DNA of 64,000 bases from Ceratodon purpureus (GCA_014871385.1 CM026427.1:11594430-11658429), one strand, 5' to 3'. Shown: positions 46,386 to 58,651, counted from the first letter of the stretch. The notes: generated by a model not told the origin, from the sequence alone. Numbers and translations are program-made.

Positions 46386-48159
46386 ATTCTGTTGCAGGTT
46401 GGGTGATTCTGTTGAAAGTCCAGTAAATCCGTTGACCAAGGCTGCTTGTTCTGACTTTGTTGCTCTTATCCTTCAACGCATCCTCAAGTTCTTGCAAATG
46501 GAGTGAAATTCCTCTTGGAATTCTTTTCAAGCTCTTTTAGACATATATTAAATTTTATTTGTTTGGTTTTTTATGTTACCAAACTTCACCTTGCATATTA
46601 GAAGTTTGGTAGATAGAAGGTGAAAATAGTTTACCATTTGGTAGACTTTTGATGCCTTATGGCTAAGATAAGGGATAGATAAGGCTGAAGTAAGCTTGAG
46701 GGAGTTAGCCAATAAGTAGTTGAGGCCCATGAGGCGTAGGTATGGGCTGGTGTTGACTTTGGGAGAAGGCAAAGGGGTCGGGTTCCCCTCTCTCCTCGAC
46801 CAGAGTTGTTTTTTCCGGTGTGCAGTTTTTGGAGAGCGAGAGCTCAGTGTGTACTATGAGTTTTTCTATGAGATTTTGAGAGCTTGTACATCTTGTTGTT
46901 GTGGTTTTATAATGATATGGCACGCTCTATTTGGGCTCAGTATGTAATTTCTATGTGTGTTTGAGTGGGACAGTGTCCGCTGTAAAGAAGTTTAGAAGAC
47001 CAAAACTTCAAAAGCTTGTAGAATCTTGATTATAGTGTTTTTGTTTACAAAATTTAAGCATGTGAAGTATTATTGCGTTAGTTTTTTATGGTACTTTATG
47101 AATTTTGATTTAGATTGTTTGAGACAAAGTTATGGCTTTGAAGGTGAGAGGGTGTTGAGCTGCTGGATAGATTCAAGAGTGAAAGTAAGTACCAACTTCA
47201 TGTGAGCATAGAAACCGTTTGGTATAGATTCTGAAGATGAATTTTGGAGAGGATTTAGGTGCTGTTATCAGCTTTCTAGAAAGATATCACTCAACTTAAC
47301 CGAAGCTTGTATGAAGTTAGAGTGTTCTTGAAAGCAAAGAGAGGTGCAGCTGATGCTGAATTCGAGAGTATGACCTTTGGCGAGCTATGGACTCTTGACA
47401 GTACCTTGTTGAGCTTTAATCTTTCTATTTCTTTGTGAAGCACTTTGATAGCTTTCCAAAATGCTAAAGCACTCCTGATTTAAAGTGTTTATGTTAATTT
47501 GGTGGTTAATTGAAGTTTGGCTATTATTTTAGAGGGAGATTCGGGATTTTGAAGGTATGTACAAGACTTATACGGTTTTATATACGGTAGATTGTATTTA
47601 TACTTTGTACATGTATGTAAAAGAATATTATATTTATACGTATAAATCATGTATTCGTATAGTATGTTCTATTGTATTTATATATGACAAATATACATAT
47701 AAAAGTACTCTATATATACAGATATGAATACTCTACGTATACGTACAAAGGGGGGTATAGGTTCAAGTATGTATACATGATGTGGTCAAAGGTTATTACT
47801 TCTTATATTATCCTTGTCTTTCATGTCTTGAGCCAAAACTAATAGCAGCCAGAAATCCAGTATTTTCCCAAGGCAAAGACTTCTTTACCGGACAACGCCG
47901 GCGAGCTCTGGTCCAGCTTAACTTGTGTTGCAAGAAGATATGTGACTCTCCCAGGCTGCAGGCTCCGAACGATTGGCTGATAGCGCAATTCCTTTCACTC
48001 CAGCAGCAATCCGCTGGACGACTAAGGTCTGTGCCTCGAGATCGCTAAGCATGTCAAAGCCTCATTCAAGCAGAGGGGTGATAAACAAAAAGCAAACTCT
48101 AATCTAACTGTATCTTGCTTCTTGAATGTGGCGTCAGAAGCAAGAATCTGTATCTGTAT

Positions 48160-48342
48160 CTAATCCGTATCCTGGTAGGCTTTGGCTGCCGCGATGGTCT
48201 TACGAACTGCACTATCAAACACAGCATCTGCATGATGCATAGTGCGTGTCCCGTCACGAATCAACTCTCTGCACTCCTTGATTTCCGTAGAAACAAGCCA
48301 AGCACCGAAGATAAATGCTGCGCTCATCAAGGCCGGAGCCAT
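48160..48342 (-). CDS. Possible small hydrophobic-headed protein
   Basis: From the ATG at 48342 a 60-codon frame encodes a hydrophobic N-terminus (MAPALMSAAFIFGAWLVST) and a charged helix with a DAVFDSAVRKTIAAAKAY segment, ending in TAG. It looks like a real small protein with one membrane or targeting helix. The frame is open upstream to another ATG at 48438, which adds 32 residues of Gly/Arg-rich sequence. The overlapping plus-strand frame of 196 codons (48242-48832) is low in recognisable features. No family known to me; it could equally be the last exon of a spliced gene. Confidence 0.3.
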   Translation of the reverse strand: MAPALMSAAFIFGAWLVSTEIKECRELIRDGTRTMHHADAVFDSAVRKTIAAAKAYQDTD

Positions 48343-48932
48343 GGCACCCTTCAGCCGAGCCACCAAACGCCACCCACCACGCGGCGCCGGTCCGGTACCA
48401 CTGCCCTCGCTTGACGCCGTACCCCGCACCGGCCGCACACAAACACGCCGCCTCTACAAGAAAATTTCGGCACGCGCCTCTAACAAGAATTTTAGCTACA
48501 GTACCATAAAGTATTCGTCCCCCTCTCTAAACAACTGCGCTCACCGGACCACCTGGTCGCATCTTCGAGTAACTGATTTGCAGAGCCGTCAAGCTCAGCA
48601 ACGTCAGACACAAGTAGGTGTTGTCTTGTTCTACAAAATTGACGGCAATGAATTGGACAGCTTGTTGTGCATACGACCAGACAATATCGCATCCTCTCTG
48701 CAACGAATTCGAGCTAGGCTTGCAATATCGACCACGTATAGATCAAACATCTCTCACAATAGAATTTTAAAACTATATACTCTGAAAAGTTTGTTTAAGG
48801 TCGATGGACAACCAAACAATTGCCCACTTTGAGAACTTAGCAATGGAAAGTACTCACGATGGTAGACTTAACCACGACCTATTCCTCCACCTGCGCTCCA
48901 AATACCAAACCCTAAAATCATCAACACCAATC
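48343..48932. other. Intergenic sequence upstream of the small minus-strand frame
   Basis: GC-rich near 48343-48450, then of mixed composition. The 196-codon plus-strand frame through this stretch has no domain or homology I recognise. Confidence 0.3.
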
Positions 48933-49560
48933 ATGGTAACAACTTCTGAATTTTTTTTAATAAGCATACTTTACCTCCACAAAAGTAAAAATGACAATTT
49001 GTGATTGCATTCTCTACTTCACTATACCTTAAAATAGCAGTTGTGTAGGTAAAATATATTTTGCTCAAATAGAGCAAACATGATCTTCTCACAAAACCAA
49101 TAAGTTTCATCAGGAAAAGAATAAAAATCATTCACTACGATGGCTCTAATTTTATTGTCTGTGCCATCATCAGGCTATTGTTTATATTTGAAAAAATAAA
49201 GTAAAAAAAATCAATGATTTTTAAAAAAATTAAAATTTAATCTTTTTAAATATTTTTCAAATATGCACAACCATGTTAAAGGAGAACTATGTTGTTACTA
49301 GAAAATAATGTTATTAAATATAGTATGTGTGAAATTGTCCAAAAGAACAAGAAGATACATCTTTGGATGAATAGAATTATCGTGCAAACTTGCAAGTTTG
49401 AGCCTATTAAATTAAGATTTTGAAACCAAATTTTGAAAAATTGCTCGACCAAGTCTTGCAGTATATGCTTCGAGTTTCCAAAGTCTTGCAGTTTATGCTT
49501 CGAGTTAGTGGAAGACACTAGAATCATATGGTTGAATTACCGGTGAACTTCTTGACCAAC
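48933..49560 (+). repeat. Dispersed repeat family, copy B
   Basis: This is the second copy of the family at 19241-20010, in the same orientation and with the same block order. It is shorter by a deletion near its 3' part. A 30-bp tandem duplication inside it (49451-49480 and 49481-49510, AAGTCTTGCAGT-TATGCTTC) is absent from copy A, so it arose after the copies separated. Confidence 0.65.
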
Positions 49561-50949
49561 ACAACCATAGTAGCTTAAATACTTATCAACGACCTCTCTA
49601 AGTTATCTATTAAACCTTTGTTGAAGGTTAGGATTCATGTTCTCAAATATTAAGATCAAACTCCATTTAAATGCATGGTTTACAATTTTAAAGATCATGT
49701 CAAAGAGACCATCATTGAGCATAAACATGACAAAATTGATGTTTGATTTAATAATATTTCAGGTAACTTTAGGCTTTGGCATTAAAGGCATGATAGATGG
49801 GCTTCATAAGCAAATAAAGACACTTCATGATATTATGATGACAATGTAATGTATGCAAGTATCATTCTTAAATTCTTTTATGAGCCGTTTAATGATCTTT
49901 AAAAGCTTGAATGATATAAGATAATTTTCAAGCGAGATGACAAATTTGAGAGAGAATTAGATGCAATTTTAACAACTTTAACAATGATTCAAAAATTTAG
50001 ATTTTATTTATAAATTCATTTGTTAGATGCATGATAAACAAGAACAGTGTAATTGAGGAACTTAATCATCAATAAGGCAGTTTAATAAAAACATAATATT
50101 AGAATTTATTTTATTTTTAATTAAAATGGATTATATCAAATGATAACTAAGTTATTTCAAATATTTGCTAAAATTTGTTTCATTGAATTGTCTATTTTTC
50201 TACAAATATATCTAATATATAAACTATGGTTTCTACAAAATAAGACATTTTATTAATCTTCTGCATTATAAGTATTTCTAACAAAGACAAAAATTCAATT
50301 CTATAGTAAGTAACACTTTATTAAATAATTGAAAAACTCCAATTTTTATAGTAAATAATATTTTATTAAATAATTAAAATATTGATTTTTTTTTACTTGA
50401 AATGTAATCCATTCCATCCATGTTTTTTTTTTTAAATTCATTTAAGACAAACCTTCAATAGCTTTAAGCACATGAAGGATTATGAGGAAGCAAATTTGCA
50501 TAAAATGTGAAAGGAACAGGGAATGACGTGACAGGCTAAGCATGAACTTCCTCATGCGGCACATACACACCACCATTAGCCTGATAAGCCTCATTTATGT
50601 ATTCACTCACAAATATCCAGATGTACGCTGTATTGTGACTTCATTCATTTTTAAACAAGGTAAGTTAATGAGCTTGTGGTCAACATTGCTTCACCATCCT
50701 TTGTTGACTCTAGAAAATTGTGCTTCACCATCTTTTGTCGACTTTGGAGAATTGAGATGTAGTGAGTTCATTGTACATGGTTGGAAAATTGATGTTTACA
50801 CTTGAATGCAGGATTGTGGCATGGTTCTTTTGGAGATTTTTTGCCTGTATTTCTTAAGTTTATTGTGTCTATCATGAAGGGTTGATCCACCTTTATACGT
50901 TCATGGTTTTTATTGAGAGTTGAAGAAGCTAGTTTTTGAGAAGGTTTTT
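49561..50949. other. AT-rich intergenic DNA
   Basis: No gene recognised. A 34-bp tandem duplication (TTCACCATC-TTTGT-GACT) lies at about 50690-50756 inside an 87-codon frame without known features. Confidence 0.4.
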
Positions 50950-51183
50950 TTACTTCCTCTTCTCCTTTGTCCATTTCTCTATGACATGTGTCCATGTCCT
51001 ATGCACTTGATTAGGAAAATAAGCATTTAGTCTCCTAGCAAAATTCTTCCAATTAATTTCTTTAAAGGCTTTTCTATCATATTCCCAATATTTCTCTTTA
51101 GCCATATCTATTAGCTCTTGGAAACAATTAGAGGACCAAGTTAGTACATTGCTCTGAGCAGGAACAACTTGAATTAGGGGCCA
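50950..51183 (-). pseudogene. Myb/SANT-like DNA-binding fragment, probably transposon-derived
   Basis: The minus strand is open from 51183 to TAA at 50950-50952 (77 codons) and reads as a Myb/SANT-like module. It opens with VLTWSSNCFQELIDMAKEKY, then has INWKNFARRLNAYFP and WTHVIEKWTKEKRK. The pattern W-x(6)-L, W-x(3)-F-N and Q-x(n)-W-x(6)-W fits Myb_DNA-bind_3-type domains, common in PIF/Harbinger accessory proteins and their domesticated relatives. A TAG at 51184-51186 lies directly upstream; it could belong to a GTAG acceptor, making this a last exon. No transposase was found nearby, so I call a remnant. Confidence 0.45.
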
Positions 51184-52234
51184 CTACAATTCCTTCCAAG
51201 AGAAATCCTAGAAACAAACGTAGAAGATCTTCATTTATTGTGCCGAAACCATGCAAATATCTTAAACTCCAAAACTTCCATCAACCACACGGTATGAGCA
51301 CTGTTGGCTAAGAGAGGAGGCGAGAGGTTTAGGAAGGGGATTTTATTGATGGGTTTCACCTACTTTCACATCTTGTAGCTGTTGGAACTAAGTCTCGTTG
51401 CAATAGTTTGCAGAAAGTTCTGTAGCTAATGATACGAAGGTGAGGAAGCAAACCTGGTGTGGGCTTCTTCCTGATTGCCCTACTGACATGCACATGCCAC
51501 CCTCATATGCCTCCAAAGTGGGTTTATGAGCCTGTTCTTTTGCCCATGTGCGTAGAGCTTATGGTCCTATGATATCTTTTTTATAATATAAATTATGTGA
51601 AAATAATGACTATTATTGTTGATGCAAGAATACTCTAGTAGATTAAATGTATAGTTTTTTGAAATTTGTAGGTTTATAATTGTTTCTACAAAACAAATTC
51701 GCGCCGTCATCTCCAATGATTTGCGATAGCCAATAATGCATTCATGCTATAATTGTAATCATAAAATTCTTAAAATTAAAAAAAAAATCATAAATTTATT
51801 ATAATATAAATCACGTGAATGGTCTAAATATATATATATATATTTACAAAAAATCTTGACAAAATGGATTCATCTTTTTAGAAATATTATATAGATTTAT
51901 CTTGTCTTACAAAGATAATTATATATTGACACATAGGCGCTAATGATTTGCAGTGGTTTACAAACCACATCATAGTTTAGTTATCTTAAAATATATTGTT
52001 GAGCCAATGAATACATTATTAATGTTGTATATTGGTGACATTAGTAAAAAAATCTAATGTAATTTTTATTTATCAAAAATTCAATTAATGTTCTATACCA
52101 TGGAATTTTGACCAAACCAACAACAACCGTATTATTTCAAAAATACAATAAGAACGTACAATTTAAAGAGCACATACAATATCAAATAGACTTAAAGTGC
52201 AAAGGGCTCTGTCGCCTTAAACCGGGAGTCCGGG
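51184..52234. other. Intergenic DNA
   Basis: Moderate GC content to about 51540, possibly part of the same element as the Myb-like fragment, then AT-rich with a short TA microsatellite near 51828-51842. No gene recognised. Confidence 0.35.
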
Positions 52235-52242
52235 TATATAAA
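52235..52242 (+). promoter_or_regulatory. TATA box without a known gene
   Basis: TATATAAA in a GC-rich setting (CCGGGTATATAAAGCGGGG) is as good as the germin TATA box. Downstream lies no coding frame, only an imperfect hairpin around 52280-52345. It could drive a non-coding RNA, belong to a solo LTR, or be an upstream promoter of the SR45a-like gene 950 bases further on. Confidence 0.4.
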
Positions 52243-53193
52243 GCGGGGACAGATTCTACACCATTTGGAACCCAAATCCTGTGAGTCTCTCCACCTCTCT
52301 AGGAGCTCTCTGCGAATGAGAGGAGTGGTCAAGTCATTTTGACTCAAAATATAGAAACATGTGAGGTAACCTTAGGAGTAAGTGGAGGACTACCGGTTTA
52401 AAGCAACGCAAACCTTACACCATCACTATGCCCAATTCCAACACCTGATGTACAATTCATAGACTCCACTCGCTAAAATGTACTCGCACACTAGACACTG
52501 ACAGCTTTACATCCACCCCGCTCGTGGATAAATCCACATAAACGTAAAACCGTCAGAACACCAACTCCAACACCATATCTAAAAACTAATAGATTAGAGA
52601 CAGAAATCAACTCATTCTCTAGATACTCTCACTTTCAGACACACACCCCCCTAGTTCTCCCTTCCACCATCCTCCCGAACACAAAACGATCACTACACCC
52701 AATTCCAACTCCATCAGTCCAATTCTACACAAACGAATCAAAATGTACACCCGCAGTAGATATTAAGAGGAATAAAGTTCCATAACGGCTTTCGGTATGT
52801 ACCCTCGTCGTCGTCCTTCCCCCTGCCCTCTCAATTCCGCCATAACGCCCAATTCCGACACACTTGATAAGTTTTCCTAGATTCTCCCAGATGATGTACG
52901 TTATTTGAAGATAATGACGGTATCAGGGGTGTTATAACGGTTTTGCGTATATGCACACCGCTCACGTTCTCCATCGTCGTGGTGCCTAGAAAGGCTGTCG
53001 TCGTGCTCCGCACTCTGGTTTTTCTCACCACGCTCCGCCTGCAAACCCTCGCCTGCTCTCTCGCTCGCTCCCTCTGCCTTCTCCCTCCGCGCTCTTCTCT
53101 CCCCTCTGTGGCCGCTCTCGACACTCGTGGCTGCATCGGCATCGCTTCGCCGCATCGAGGAACGGTTCTTTTTTTGTCTTCTGCCGTTCCAAC
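52243..53193. other. Region between the orphan TATA box and the SR45a-like start codon
   Basis: Mixed composition, becoming GC- and CT-rich from about 52940. The last 200 bases (CTCGCTCGCTCC-type tracts) look like the 5' leader of the SR45a-like gene. Overlapping frames on both strands here (up to 148 codons) are shadows of this composition. Confidence 0.4.
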
Positions 53194-56100
53194 ATGGTAC
53201 GTTCCTGACTCTCCTTCAAACCCTAGGTCGATCGTTTCTTCCCTTGCCGTGGCTTCTTTGTGTTGCGATGGTTGCCGAAGCGCTAGGTTTGAATCCGTTT
53301 CGTCTTTTGCGTGTGTTCTATTTGTATGGAAGGGTGTTTTTGATTGGACTGCGGCGATGTGGCGGTGTTTGGTGTTGATGACTGCATAGGTTATAGTGGT
53401 GGTGTGCTGATGACTTCTCTCGAGTAGGTGTTGATGTGAAGGACATACCTCCTGTGGATTGTTATTGTTTCGAGCATTATTTCTCTTATATTGGGGAGTT
53501 ATTAAGGCTTTGTTACCTAGTTTCGATACTCCAGTTCGAAGCAGTTTTTTTGCTAGGTTTCAGAGTGCTATTCTCTATTTCGTGTTGTTATGAGGGTTTG
53601 TGTATAGGGTTGCAGTAATCGATGATTTGAGGAGCCTATAAGAGTTTCGTATGTTTTTAGCTTTGGTTTGTTTAATGGTAACTCTTGCTGGATGAGTGAT
53701 GTAAGAGACTTAGAGCAGAAACTGGTCATAGCGTAAGCAGACAAGCCCCTTTATTGTTCTCGTAAGTACTCTCTGAGAACTTGTTTTCGACTATATAACT
53801 CAGTCATTAGTGAAAATATTTTTGATGACAGTGATTTTTGACCCATCTTCTCTCTTGTGTATTTCTGCAGGATTCTCCTCAAAGACGCAGCAGGTATCAA
53901 CATGTGGTTTTCTGTTTTTTTTCTTTTCATTTTTTGATCTAGTAGACGGCTTTTGTATGCTTTTGTATATATGACTATCTTCACTACGAGGTTTTATATG
54001 CCGTCTGTGTCTATATTACAGAACTCCCCCCTACAGGTATTCCGATTCTCCATCTCCAAGGCGTTCATCTCGAGGCCGGTCAAGATCCAGAACTCCACCC
54101 TCAAGGAGGTAGCACATGCCCTTTTCTGTCTTAGTTAATATTTGACTATTGGAAATGTTTTTTTTAGTGAATTTTACTTAGTATACCGTACAAGGATTGA
54201 TGGATTGAATGAAATAATTCTGTTTTAATTTTGAGCAAATTCTTCTCTTCAGATTTTCATTGCTTCTGCGTGGTGCTTGTTACTAAACAGGGATAGGTCG
54301 GATGTGAGAGAGGATGCTCTTAACCCTGGAAACAATCTGTATGTCACTGGTCTCTCCACTCGAGTGACAGAAAAGGATTTGGATGAACACTTCTCCCGGG
54401 AGGGCAAGGTACTTACTTTTTTACGCTATCTCGCCAGCTTTCAGGGTTTCATTGAATCCATTCAGTTTCTTTTTCATTTTACCTGTAAGTATTTTAGATT
54501 GGCGAATATGTTGTTTTTTCACATCGTCATGTCCCGTTTTTCAGGTAGTTGAATGCCGCCTGGTGGTTGACCCACGCACACGGGAGTCACGGGGTTTTGG
54601 CTTTGTGACTATGGACAATGCTGAGGACGCTGATCGTTGTGTGAAATACCTCAATCGGTCTACTCTTGAGGGACGCATTATTACTGTTGAGAAGGTGAGT
54701 TCCAGTGTCACGACTTTCCTGAACTCGGTGTCTTCTCACCCTATGGAATCTTGTCGAGTCAAAGCGTCAGCTATTGAATGCTTCTGAGATATGGGGTTAG
54801 CCACGGATGGCTAATTGGTATAGAACATGTGACTATCATACACGATATTGAAGAGTAAGTAGTATAATTTTTCACAGTAGTGCTAATGTGATTGCGTGTC
54901 TTCCTTGAACCTTTGGTCGCCCAGAGAATATTCGGCTATTGCTGCAGTCAACTTTCCTGTGGTCTAGATTGTGCGACCTGGTGTGCTTTAGCGAATTTCC
55001 AGTCCACCACCAAGTCTGTGCAGGGAAACGTTGTGCTGGTTCACTGAGGCATTCGAGCCGCCAATTCGGAGCATTGCATGCCATTCTTACAACAGATTAC
55101 AATTCACACATTTTTTCATCGAATCGAATATAATATTCAAATGTCAAGTCGATGTGATCAAAGCTTGATGCTGGACTCTGCTTCAGCACACTTCTTTTGC
55201 ATCCTTTCAAGCCAAGCTTGCCATCCTCAGTTGATGTAGACGGCAAGACAGCTTCAGTTGCTTGCTTCCAGAGAGATCGATTTTGCATCAAATCACTCAA
55301 GCTGTCCATGCTGGTGGTGCTAAGTCTCTGCGAGCCTGTCAACCCACCAGCCATTCCTCAAGTAGAGCATCACAACTACGTCTGCTACAGAGTTGCACAA
55401 CCTGTTTCAACCCAATCTGTTATAACTGCGCCTCCAGTTTTATCAGTCTCTGCGAGTCATTGGTTATCCGAGGTGGGTTGGGGCAGCATATTATTCGACT
55501 AGCATGCTCACGGTGCTCACTCTAGTTGGGTGACTTTCCTCGTCCCACTTATGGTGTTACTATCTCCTTGTTTGCAGTCCAATCAGTGTTGCTTAGCTAA
55601 ACAACTAGTCTCATATTAAGCTAATATTTTTTCCATATGTTAGACGGTGAGACTCGCACGCGTTGATCTCCTTGACGGTGCATGCGTGATATATGTTGAT
55701 TGCCGTTAACCTCTTGTCAATGAGCCCCATCTACCTGTGATGGTGCGCTGGAGATAGTTTTTTGATTGCCTCACCTGGTCACAGCATGGCCTTTAAACAT
55801 ACATTACTATCTTCACGATAGTGGACATACTGTTGTCATGTGTTGTGTGTTTACTCTTGTGCGCACCTGGTGCAAGCTTCGTTTTTCTTGTGCACTGATA
55901 CCTTGGTTTTGAGTTGATGTCTTGCAGGCTAAGAGGAAGCGAGCGAGGACTCCTACTCCGGGGGAATATCTCGGTGTACGAGGTATTTATCTGAACCTGC
56001 TTTTATGATGATAGTTTGTCCTTTCCTCAATAATCTCACGTAATAAGAGTGACAAGGGAACGGGGTTTAGTTATTATTGCTTTCTTTTTCACCGGCTAGG

Positions 56101-56363
56101 TGGGTAGTTAATACTTTAACATTTCCACTACACCGTTGCTGACACCCGCAGCTGCTATGCAAGCCCATTCTCGTGGTTACGGTGGAGACTATGGAGGACG
56201 AAACGGAGGCCGAGACAGCTACAGCGATCGTCGAGCTCCACGGTACTCACCATACCGAAGCAGGGATGGGCGCGATAGGGAGCGTTCCCCTCGCCACTCT
56301 CCTTACCGTGGATATCGTCGAGAACGCTCTCGTTCACCACGCTACTCACCATATCGTCGTTGA
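53194..56363 (+). CDS. SR45a: SR45a/Tra2-like serine-arginine splicing factor
   Basis: Seven exons (53194-53196, 53871-53893, 54037-54108, 54291-54408, 54545-54694, 55928-55982, 56152-56363) join in phase to 210 aa. The first coding exon carries only the ATG, directly at the donor GTACGT. A short N-terminal RS region (PSPRRSSRGRSRSRTPPSRR) precedes one RRM (about 47-122) with RNP2 LYVTGL (49-54) and RNP1 RGFGFVTM (88-95). The Tra2 hallmark linker follows (RARTPTPGEYLG), then a Gly/Arg patch and a C-terminal RS/RYSPYR region. Such proteins bind purine-rich exonic enhancers in the nucleus and regulate splice-site choice. The C-terminal RS part is much shorter than in Arabidopsis SR45a. The 1233-nt intron after the RRM is far longer than the others and may be alternatively spliced. 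Confidence 0.9.
54695..55927 (+). other. Long intron of the SR45a-like gene, candidate regulated intron
   Basis: Between the RRM exon and the TPTPG-linker exon lie 1233 bases, against 143-674 for the other introns. It contains moderate-GC frames (for example 55197-55502) but no protein-like continuation of the RRM gene. Tra2 and SR genes often carry poison exons in such introns. Whether one is present cannot be decided by eye. Confidence 0.4.
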
Positions 56364-58602
56364 AAATTGGACAACACAATAGCCATGGTGATCGTCTTCA
56401 TGAACATATTTAACTTTAAATGCTACACGGTTACATCAGGCTGCTGTTTGCTCTAGCATTTTCTCTGTTTGAGTTTTAGATTCTTCCTTACTTGTTCTTA
56501 GTGAGAGTTTTCCATTAGGGAATGCATTCGTATATATGGTTGGTTGTTGTAAGGAGCATGACCATGCCCATGCGTCTGGGCTTCCATATGTGCACGTTCA
56601 TTTTGCTGAAGGCTCATTTGCAGTAGGCATGAGTCACCTCCCTTGTTGGACTTTCAGTGTTGAATTTAGTGATCTCCAATCAAGAGTAAGTGCTGTAGTG
56701 AACGAACATTGATGCCAAATAAGGATCTGGGTTTATTGTAATGTAATGTTTATGTATCCCCACTTCTAATCTTTCTTGAGTTGATTGATTCGCAAACAAG
56801 CAGCTTGTTAGATACTTAATCTTGTACATGCATAATTTGGAACAATTATCTTAAGACCTGGAAAAACGAAACTGTTCTACATTCATGTGTTTAGATATTC
56901 ACGTTGCCATGAATTCCATTCTATTTGCTATTTATCAATCCAGTTCTTGCTCCATTTACCACTACTGTACGTGGTGGATAAATATATAATAAGAAAAAGA
57001 AAAAATTGGAAATTACATTCTAAGGATAGAAACACGAAAATATGAAAATTTATTTTTAGTGATACTTATTCAAGCAATCTTCTACTATTTTTAGTGGTTA
57101 AAAAAACAACGAAAAAGTGAAAATCTATGAAATTATTTCTCAAAAGAAATAAAATGTTGGTTTGAGAAGAGCATGTGAATTAGATACATGTTAGAGGTGG
57201 TTGTGTGAGAAAAACCCAAAGAACAATTTATGCCCCAGCTTATGGATTTTGACATGACAAGCATAGATAGCCACATTTACTCCTTTCATCATGTTAATGA
57301 ATTTTGTGTTGATAGGTGTGGTAAAATTTTTTATATCCTCACGATATGACATTTTCTTTATAGAGTTTGTGAGTTTTCCATCCAACCTATTAGGCAAGAA
57401 GTGAGATGACAAAATTAGCACATGTTTTTTGTCCATTCAGGAAGCAAAAGGAATTTTACTATTCTAATGAATTTTTAACCGCTAAAAGACAATCTGCCAC
57501 ATTTGGGTTTTTTTGGAATTTAGGCATGTATCCATGGATTCAGTTTAAGATAAGTTTTTTAAAACTTTTTGTGAATGTTTGTCGTAACAAGGACTTTTAG
57601 GGAATATAATTAATTTTTTTCAATTAGACATTTCAAAAAATAGTTATGATACCTGAAGTGGAATTTTGTGTTTGATTGGCAATTCGGGCAGCCATGTTAA
57701 ACACATCATTACCTTTGAGATTTTTTCTATAAATACTTTATTTTGTCATCTTTGAAATTTCCCCAAAAAAACTTCTTTCAATATAAAATGTTCATTCTAC
57801 TAAAGAACAAAGTTTTCTCACCGTTTCGGGCAATGTACCAAAGAAACTTCTTCTTTCCTTCATAAAAGTTAGAAAACTTGTTTTATGTTTTTTCTTTTTT
57901 TACTTAAAGGATGTATATCAATCTTTACTGTGACAGTTTAGATTGGAACTTTGTGAAATAATGGAATTTCTAAGAAAGAAAGAAGATTTAGCATTCTTAT
58001 TTATTTGATTAAATTAAAATATTGTTTTTGACATGATGCACTCGTCTTTTGTGCTTGATTGTTTTTACAATTAGCTAACTTAGTCGTCTTTATCATGCAC
58101 CAAAACCTCCAAAATCCATAATGCAAAAAATCTAAGGAAAAAAAGTTAAAGTGTGTCAACCTAGATAAAATCGTGTCAAAAAAGTTTGTTTTCAAATTGC
58201 AATTGCTATAATCTTTTAGTATTTGGGGTTGATTATAATGAAATATTTTGAGTTATCTACTAGAATACTCTAGTTGAAGATCTTACGGTTAGAATCTGAA
58301 AATAATGATGATTTAGTCATTTATGCTTTTGCATTAAAAATGGCAATTTTGGAATGTTTTTTGATGAAACTTAGTCAAAGAACTTTAAGGATTAATTATA
58401 TGTTCTTTGGAAATTCTTTTTGGAATATGCCTTGTTGGTTAATGCTTTGGAAAGATCCATATTTTTAGTCCTATTTGTGCATGTTGCATATATGACCTTT
58501 TTGTCCATTTATCTAAGAAGGCATGTAGGCAAAAAAAGATCATACTTTGTAATTGTGTGTTCTCAATTCTACAACTCCTCTATTAGTAATTTTTCCTATA
58601 TT

Positions 58603-58603
<1 letters not shown>
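56364..58603. other. 3' UTR and AT-rich intergenic DNA
   Basis: Probably 3' UTR to about 56800, then AT-rich sequence. Frames at 57191-57436 (-), 57406-57600 (+) and 58274-58468 (+) have no domain I can identify, though their spacing could reflect a decayed retroelement. Confidence 0.4.

Positions 58604-58650
<47 letters not shown>
58604..58650 (+). repeat. 47-nt T homopolymer
   Basis: An uninterrupted run of 47 T. On the minus strand it is a poly-A, the possible tail of a retroposed copy lying at higher coordinates. No flanking target duplication was found by eye. Confidence 0.8.

Positions 58651-58651
<1 letters not shown>

Larger units (their letters stand above)
44845..48159. other. Intergenic/accessory region with element remnants
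   Basis: AT-rich to about 45480. Moderate GC DNA follows with a SINE-like piece (45750-45945) and a coding-like fragment (46182-46385). From 47540 to 47760 the sequence is rich in TATACGTATA-type short palindromes. From 47860 GC content rises. No complete gene recognised. Confidence 0.4.

Noticed and set aside
48242..48832. 196-codon plus-strand frame
   Set aside because: It has no recognisable motif or coding-like pattern, and overlaps a more protein-like minus-strand frame.
52831..53389. Overlapping frames of 64-148 codons on both strands
   Set aside because: They arise from the CT-rich leader and first intron of the SR45a-like gene. The Arg/Glu-rich minus-strand products mirror CTC/CGC repeats.
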